Below are positions 59,450 through 64,000 of a DNA stretch of 64,000 nucleotides, piece by piece (position 1 is the first letter of the stretch; the number at the start of each line of letters is the position of its first letter). The notes beneath the pieces are model-generated. The model worked only from the letters and a program-made list of their open reading frames with translations, did not search any database and was not told the origin of the DNA. The stretch lies in the NCBI GenBank assembly GCA_020634625.1, contig JACKBJ010000004.1, positions 1 through 64,000 of the forward strand, written 5' to 3'. The position numbers and the translations under genes were made by a program. Source of the DNA: Caldilineae bacterium. GTDB taxonomy: Bacteria > Chloroflexota > Anaerolineae > Epilineales > Epilineaceae.

Positions 59450-61183
59450 ATGGTATTCAGAATCGCAACCCTGCGGCGGGCCTGCGGGTCGGCTGGCCTC
59501 CTCGGCGCCCTGTTGGTGTCGGCCTGCGGGCAGGCGCCGCTGCTGTCCGACATCTCGGTCGAGCCGGCGGCGATCACGCCGGACATGGACGGCCACGACG
59601 ACGTGGCGCGGATCCGCTATCGGATCGGCCGGGAGGCCTTGGTCAGCATCGACCTGATCGGCTCGGACGGAACGGTTCACCGCTTCCGAGACGCGAAACG
59701 GCGCTCGGCAGGCGCCTATGAAGCGCTCTTCGGAGGGGTCATCGACGGTCGAATGCTGCCCGACGACCGGTACACCCTGCGCATCCGGGTGCAGGCGCGC
59801 GATGCGACCGGCCGGGCCAGCGCCTCCGTCGCGCCGGCCGAGGCCGAGCTTGGCCTCGACCTGCGCGGGGGCGACACCAAGCCACCCGCCATCCTGAACC
59901 TCTCGGTACAGCCGAGCGTCTTTTCGCCCAACCAGGACGGCTTGGGCGACCGTGTGGCGATCGGATATCGGCTTGACGAAGCGGCCGAGATGCGCCTCTG
60001 GCTGGCCGACGCCAACGGAGACTACGTCACCGATATCCTCGAGACCGTGGCCTCGGCTCGCTTTGCCGGCCAACCGGGCCCCCACCAGTACGACTACGAC
60101 GCCGGCGTCGACGCCGACGCGCCACCCCCGCCCGACGGGGAGTACCAGATCGTGGCCGAGGCGCGCGACCGCAGCGGCAACACCAGCCGGGAAACCGTCG
60201 GGCTGACCATCCGCGACGGCGGCCAGCCCCGGGTGACCCTGAGCGGCGACGTGGACTGGAGCCAGAGCCTGATCGAGCTCGGCCAGACGCTGAGCTTCAC
60301 CGTCACCGTCGAGAACATCGGTGCCACCCCGATCCGGACCTTCGGCCCGGAGCCGGGCTTCGTCTACGACAATCGCGCGAGCTTCAACCAGCCGGCTCCG
60401 GCAGCCTGGCTGATCCTGGCCCGCCGCGGCCGGCCGGACGAGCCTGCCTATCGCGCCTCCACGGGCCTCGTCGCGGCTCGAGCAGCCGACGCGACGGGGT
60501 CGGCGGGCCCGATCGACCTGGGCCGTCTCGAGCTCGTGGCTCCGGCCCAGGACGCGCGTACCCCCTGGCTGCTCGCACCGGACGCCGGCATCCCGCCGGA
60601 CGCGGGATCGCGCGTCACGGACCCGGCAGCGGGCACGGCAACCGCGTCTCGAACGCCGGCAGCGACCGACGAAGCGGGCGCCGCGGGAGGGGGTCGGGAC
60701 GCGAGCGCTGACGGCGACGCGCCGCCGATCTGTGGCCGTCTGACGCTCGACGGCGCAGCGCTGGCGGGGGCCGAGGTGTACCGATTCCTGGTGGACGGCG
60801 ATCGCGGCGAGCTGATCCTCAGCGACAGCGAGGGCCAGTTCTGCTTCGGTGCCCGTTCCCTGACCGAGGCCAGCGGCCGGAGCTTCGCCCGCAGCCCCGG
60901 CGCGGTGCGGCTCGGCGTCGAGTACGACGAGAAGCGCGGCGACTTGCCCTACCCCTTCCGCTGGCAGCTCGGTCCCACGGCGCTCCTGGATGTGTGCGAC
61001 TCGGACGGGCGCCGCTACCTCTGCCTGGCGGCCGGCGCACGTCGCCAGATCCAGGGGGGCATCCGGTTCAGCGAAGCGCCCTACCGACGCGGTACCACGA
61101 TCTACCTGGCCCTGGAGCACGAGGACGTCCGCCGCATCCAAGGCCCTTACGACCCGCGACGGATCACGGTGGAGTCCCCGTGA
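59450..61183 (+). CDS. Lipoprotein with FlgD-like Ig domains
   Basis: A 577-residue secreted lipoprotein: signal peptide with lipobox LVSACGQ near residue 26. Two FlgD-type repeats follow, recognisable by ITPDMDGHDDVARIRYRI and FSPNQDGLGDRVAIGYRL, each with DG(E/R)Y-type ends (DDRYTLRIRVQARD, DGEYQIVAEARDRSGN). A later part resembles a bacterial Ig fold (LGQTLSFTVTVENIG), and a low-complexity Ala/Asp/Gly stretch precedes a C-terminal Cys-containing domain. The ATG at 59450 has AGGAG seven bases upstream. The GTGA overlap links it to two glycosyltransferases. Function unknown. Confidence 0.78.
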   Translation: MVFRIATLRRACGSAGLLGALLVSACGQAPLLSDISVEPAAITPDMDGHDDVARIRYRIGREALVSIDLIGSDGTVHRFRDAKRRSAGAYEALFGGVIDGRMLPDDRYTLRIRVQARDATGRASASVAPAEAELGLDLRGGDTKPPAILNLSVQPSVFSPNQDGLGDRVAIGYRLDEAAEMRLWLADANGDYVTDILETVASARFAGQPGPHQYDYDAGVDADAPPPPDGEYQIVAEARDRSGNTSRETVGLTIRDGGQPRVTLSGDVDWSQSLIELGQTLSFTVTVENIGATPIRTFGPEPGFVYDNRASFNQPAPAAWLILARRGRPDEPAYRASTGLVAARAADATGSAGPIDLGRLELVAPAQDARTPWLLAPDAGIPPDAGSRVTDPAAGTATASRTPAATDEAGAAGGGRDASADGDAPPICGRLTLDGAALAGAEVYRFLVDGDRGELILSDSEGQFCFGARSLTEASGRSFARSPGAVRLGVEYDEKRGDLPYPFRWQLGPTALLDVCDSDGRRYLCLAAGARRQIQGGIRFSEAPYRRGTTIYLALEHEDVRRIQGPYDPRRITVESP

Positions 61184-62223
61184 CGACCCGGGACGAGGGG
61201 GCGGCGGCCAACGCGACGCCGAGCGCGGTCGCGCTCGGCGTGGTCGTCGTCAGCTACAACACGCGCGAGCTGCTCGCGGCTTGCCTGGCGCACCTGACCG
61301 CGGCGGTCGACCAGATCGGCCTGCCGGCCGAGATCTGGGTGGTCGACAACGCCTCCAACGACGCGTCGGCCGAGATGGTCGCCGAGACCTTCGGCTCGGT
61401 GCGGTTGCTGGCCGAGCCCCGAAACCTCGGCTTCACCGCCGCCAACAACCGCCTGCTCGGTCCCTGGGCCAGCGGCGCACGGGCCTGCCCCGACCGGGTT
61501 CTGCTCTTGAACCCCGACACGGAGATCGACGCGGCCGCCCTCCGGGAGCTCATGACGACCCTGGATCGCGACGACCGGGCCGCGGTGGTCGGGCCAGCGC
61601 TGCACTACCCCGGCGGCCGCTTCCAGCACGCGGCCTTTCGTTTTCCCGGCCTCATCCAGACCGGGCTCGACCTCTTTCCGGTCCCGCGCTTGCTCGACCA
61701 CCCCATCAACGGCCGCTACCCACGCAAATGCTACGCCGCCGACCAGGCCTTCGAGGTCGACTTCGTCCTGGGCGCCTGCATGCTGATCCGAGGCGAAGCG
61801 CTGCGGGCCGTCGGCCCGTTGGACGAAGGCTTCTTCATGTACTGCGAGGAGATCGACTGGTGCAAGCGGGCGGCCGAGGCCGGCTGGCGTCGGCTCTGCA
61901 CGCCCGCCGCCGACGTGCTGCACCACGCGGGCGGCGCCACCGGTCAGCCGGCCTTCCGAGCGGCGGCGTTCGTTCAGCTCTGGCGCAGCCGTCGACGCTA
62001 CTTCGCCCGGCATGCGTCCGCTTGGCGGCGGGCCGGGTTCGCCGGGCTGCTGCGCCTGGGGCTGGCCAGCCGGCTAGCCGGCGACCGCTGGTCGGCGCGT
62101 CGCGGCCGGATCGATCCGGCCGAGCTCGCCGCACGGAGGGCCGCCTATCGCGAGGTGCTGGCCCCCTTGGACCCCGACCTGGCCCTTCGCGCCGATGCCG
62201 AGTCCGGGCGGGCCGGCTCATGA
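61180..62223 (+). CDS. Glycosyltransferase family 2 (rhamnosyltransferase-like)
   Basis: A 347-residue GT-A enzyme: GVVVVSYNTRELLAACL, WVVDNASNDASAEMV, LGFTAANNRLL, LLLNPDTEID as the DxD region, and DEGFFMYCEEIDWCKRAAEAGW. It fits the WbbL-type rhamnosyltransferases. The GTG at 61180 overlaps the lipoprotein stop and has GGTGGAG upstream. No membrane helix is seen. Confidence 0.88.
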   Translation: MTTRDEGAAANATPSAVALGVVVVSYNTRELLAACLAHLTAAVDQIGLPAEIWVVDNASNDASAEMVAETFGSVRLLAEPRNLGFTAANNRLLGPWASGARACPDRVLLLNPDTEIDAAALRELMTTLDRDDRAAVVGPALHYPGGRFQHAAFRFPGLIQTGLDLFPVPRLLDHPINGRYPRKCYAADQAFEVDFVLGACMLIRGEALRAVGPLDEGFFMYCEEIDWCKRAAEAGWRRLCTPAADVLHHAGGATGQPAFRAAAFVQLWRSRRRYFARHASAWRRAGFAGLLRLGLASRLAGDRWSARRGRIDPAELAARRAAYREVLAPLDPDLALRADAESGRAGS

Positions 62224-63005
62224 GCCCCGGCTCGACGTCGGCGATGCCGGGCGCGCCGGAAGCCGTGCTGACCGGAGTCGTCCTGACCCTGAACGAGGCC
62301 CGGCACCTGCCCGACTGCCTGGCGAGCCTGGCCTGGTGCGATCGCTTGCTGGTGCTGGACTCCGGCAGCACGGACGCGACTCAGGACATCGCCCGACGTG
62401 CCGGCGCGCGGCTGGTCGAACATCCCTTCGAGAACTACTCCCGGCAGCGCCAGCAGGCCATGGATCTGGTGTCGACGCCCTGGCTGCTCTTCGTCGACGC
62501 CGACGAGCGCGTGAGCGCCGACCTGGCGCTCGAGATCCGCAGCGCGATCGCCGACCCCTCGCTGGCGGCGGCCTGGATCCCTCGACGCAACCTCTTCTTC
62601 GGACGCGCCCTGCGCGGCGGCGGCTGGTGGCCCGACCCCCAGCTGCGCCTGCTCCGCCCCGCATGCGCGCACTTCGATCTCGCGCGCGCGGTGCACGAAT
62701 GCGCCGAGGTCCGCGGCGAGATCGGCCGGCTGGCGCAGCCGCTCCTGCACATCAACTACGAGACGCGCGCCGAGTTCGTCGCCAAGCAGCGCGGCTATGC
62801 CCGGTTGGAGGCAGCACGGCGGCAGGCGGAGGGCTGGCAGCTCAAGCCGCGAAACTACCTGCTGCAGCCGCCGCGCGAAGCCTGGCGTCGCTTGATCACC
62901 CTCGGGGGCTGGACCGACGGCCTGCTGGGGCTCGAGCTGGCCCTGCGCATGGCCCTCTACGAGCTCTGGGTGCTGCGGGCCATGGCGGCCGCGGAAGCCC
63001 GCTAG
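62220..63005 (+). CDS. Glycosyltransferase family 2 (WaaE/KdtX-like)
   Basis: A 261-residue GT-A enzyme with GVVLTLNEARHLPDCLASL, LLVLDSGSTDATQDIARRAGA, WLLFVDADERVS and FFGRALRGGGWWPDPQLRLLRP. The arrangement resembles WaaE-type glucosyltransferases, which in a monoderm would act on another glycolipid. The ATG overlaps the upstream stop (ATGA). Its stop TAG shares a CTAG with the convergent phosphatase gene. Confidence 0.87.
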   Translation: MSPGSTSAMPGAPEAVLTGVVLTLNEARHLPDCLASLAWCDRLLVLDSGSTDATQDIARRAGARLVEHPFENYSRQRQQAMDLVSTPWLLFVDADERVSADLALEIRSAIADPSLAAAWIPRRNLFFGRALRGGGWWPDPQLRLLRPACAHFDLARAVHECAEVRGEIGRLAQPLLHINYETRAEFVAKQRGYARLEAARRQAEGWQLKPRNYLLQPPREAWRRLITLGGWTDGLLGLELALRMALYELWVLRAMAAAEAR

Positions 63006-63478
63006 CCACCCAGGATGCGTGGCCAGCCCAGGTCGATCAGTCGGTCAAGCAGGGTTGCCGTCGCCCGGTAGGCTTCGATCGGTTGCGAGACCGGATCGGC
63101 CAGGTCCCAGGTTTCATCGGCCAGCTCGGACATCAACCGCAGCTTGTCGGCCGTCCGAGGATGCTCGGCCAAAATGGCCTCGCGATGGCCAGCCGTCATC
63201 ACCAGCACCAGGTCGGCCTCATCGAGCAGTTCCGCCGTCACCTCGCGCGACCGGTGCGCCCGGATGTCGATGCCGCGTTCGGCGAGCGTGGCCACCGCCT
63301 TGTCGGTGGCCGGCTCGCCCGCGCGTGCCCAGGTGCCAGCCGAACTCACGGCCAACCGCGACTGGCGCCCTTCAGCCGCCAGACGCGCCGCGATGAGCCC
63401 CTCGGCCATCGGCGAACGACATTGGTTGGCGGTGCAGACGATCAGCACCCGACGCGGCGAATGGTCCCGGTCGGTCAA
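63002..63478 (-). CDS. Low-molecular-weight protein-tyrosine-phosphatase family
   Basis: A 158-residue protein with the CX5RS loop VCTANQCRSPMAEGLIAA, SSAGTWARAGEPA and the acid loop WDLADPVSQPIEAYR. Arsenate reductase is a relative, but the general-acid Asp-Pro favours phosphatase. The proposed TTG start at 63478 is 2 nt after the hpf stop, implying a shared transcript; a GTG at 63448 would cut the protein close to the catalytic loop. The start is uncertain. Confidence 0.82.
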   Translation of the reverse strand: MTDRDHSPRRVLIVCTANQCRSPMAEGLIAARLAAEGRQSRLAVSSAGTWARAGEPATDKAVATLAERGIDIRAHRSREVTAELLDEADLVLVMTAGHREAILAEHPRTADKLRLMSELADETWDLADPVSQPIEAYRATATLLDRLIDLGWPRILGG

Positions 63479-63480
63479 GC

Positions 63481-64000
63481 TCAGGCCAGAACCGGCTCGA
63501 TCAGTCCGTAGCCACCGTCCTTGCGCCGGTACACCACGTTGACCAGGCCCGTATCGTCGTTCATGAACAGGTAGAAGTCGTGGCCCAGCAGGGCCAGCTG
63601 GTCGATCGCCTCGGCTTCGTCCATCGGGTGCATCGCGAAGCGCTTGCGTCGCACCACGTCGACCGGCTCGGTCGCGGCGTGATCCTCGTCGGCCTCGAGC
63701 GGCATGCGGTCGCCTTCGTGCCAACGATCCAGGCGTCGCCCGCGATAGCGCTCGATCTGGCGGTGCAGCTTGTCGGAGGCCAGGTCGATGGCGGCGAAGA
63801 GATCGCTCTCCATCTCTTCCGCACGCAGGACGGTGGCATCCACCCAGGCGGTGATCTGCACGCGGTAGACTTCGCCTCGGCTGCGCTGGGTACCATGCGA
63901 CAGCTCGACGCGCGTGGCCTTGATGTCGGGAAGGTAGCGGTCCAGCCGCCCGATCTTCTTGTCGACATAGTCACGCACTTTGTCGCTCAGCTCCACGTGG
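63481..64000 (-). CDS. hpf: Ribosome hibernation promoting factor, long form (5' end outside window)
   Basis: HPF/RaiA dimerises 70S ribosomes into inactive 100S particles in slow growth. ELSDKVRDYVDKKIGRLDRYL and the EVYRVQITAWVDATVLRAEE strand form the N-terminal domain; the C-terminal dimerisation domain is RKRFAMHPMDEAEAIDQLAL, then FYLFMNDDTGLVNVVYRRKDGG. The GTG at 63996 is not the start: the frame is open to base 64000 and the first part of the domain is missing. Confidence 0.92.
   Translation of the reverse strand, partial: HVELSDKVRDYVDKKIGRLDRYLPDIKATRVELSHGTQRSRGEVYRVQITAWVDATVLRAEEMESDLFAAIDLASDKLHRQIERYRGRRLDRWHEGDRMPLEADEDHAATEPVDVVRRKRFAMHPMDEAEAIDQLALLGHDFYLFMNDDTGLVNVVYRRKDGGYGLIEPVLA

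Overview
The window is about 64 kb of high-GC bacterial DNA, densely coded on both strands. It most likely comes from a member of the Chloroflexota. This rests on inference: secreted proteins carry Pro/Thr-rich linkers followed by a YLPL-type motif, there is a lipoprotein-anchored sortase, small sigma factors are paired with single-pass membrane proteins, and no outer-membrane or LPS genes are seen. Several promoters resemble the housekeeping TTGACA/TATAAT type, often with an extended TGnTAnnnT -10. No rRNA, tRNA, CRISPR array or prophage was recognised.

Left part (1-25.6 kb). The window opens inside a large secreted beta-propeller/VWA protein, followed by a degraded IS1634-type insertion sequence (4233-6542). 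The IS transposase has one in-frame amber codon, its 5' end is tandemly duplicated, and it has 96-bp terminal inverted repeats. Next come a small membrane protein, lon, an ECF sigma factor with a membrane partner, gyrB, a lipoprotein sortase, and a secreted subtilase broken by a tetranucleotide-repeat frameshift. A minus-strand operon nuoA-H-J-K-L-M-N-murE follows. It encodes all seven membrane-arm subunits of complex I and none of the peripheral-arm subunits.

Middle part (25.7-42.8 kb). This is a surface-glycan and cell-wall locus: two FemAB-type aminoacyl transferases, four GT4 glycosyltransferases, a flippase, a polysaccharide pyruvyl transferase, three SAM methyltransferases, a capsule/sulfotransferase-like protein, a nucleotidyltransferase and a cytosolic AlkP-superfamily enzyme. 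Many genes are coupled by 4-nt ATGA overlaps. No polymerase or priming transferase is visible. An orphan CpaB/SAF-domain protein sits inside the locus.

Right part (42.8-64 kb). A CBS-domain protein, mfd, a second sigma/membrane-partner pair, manA, an AI-2E-type permease, a DUF5996 protein, a Rieske-GltB fusion and a TPR protein are followed by a minus-strand folate cluster: folC, then folE, a pteridine-reductase-like SDR, folB and a folK-DUF2087 fusion. The window ends with a lipoprotein plus two GT2 glycosyltransferases, a low-molecular-weight phosphatase and a truncated hpf.

Recurring details are convergent gene pairs that end on one shared CTAG, and transcripts that appear to start at or next to the ATG. 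Functions are assigned from motifs read by eye. Starts were chosen by ribosome-binding site and family alignment where possible.
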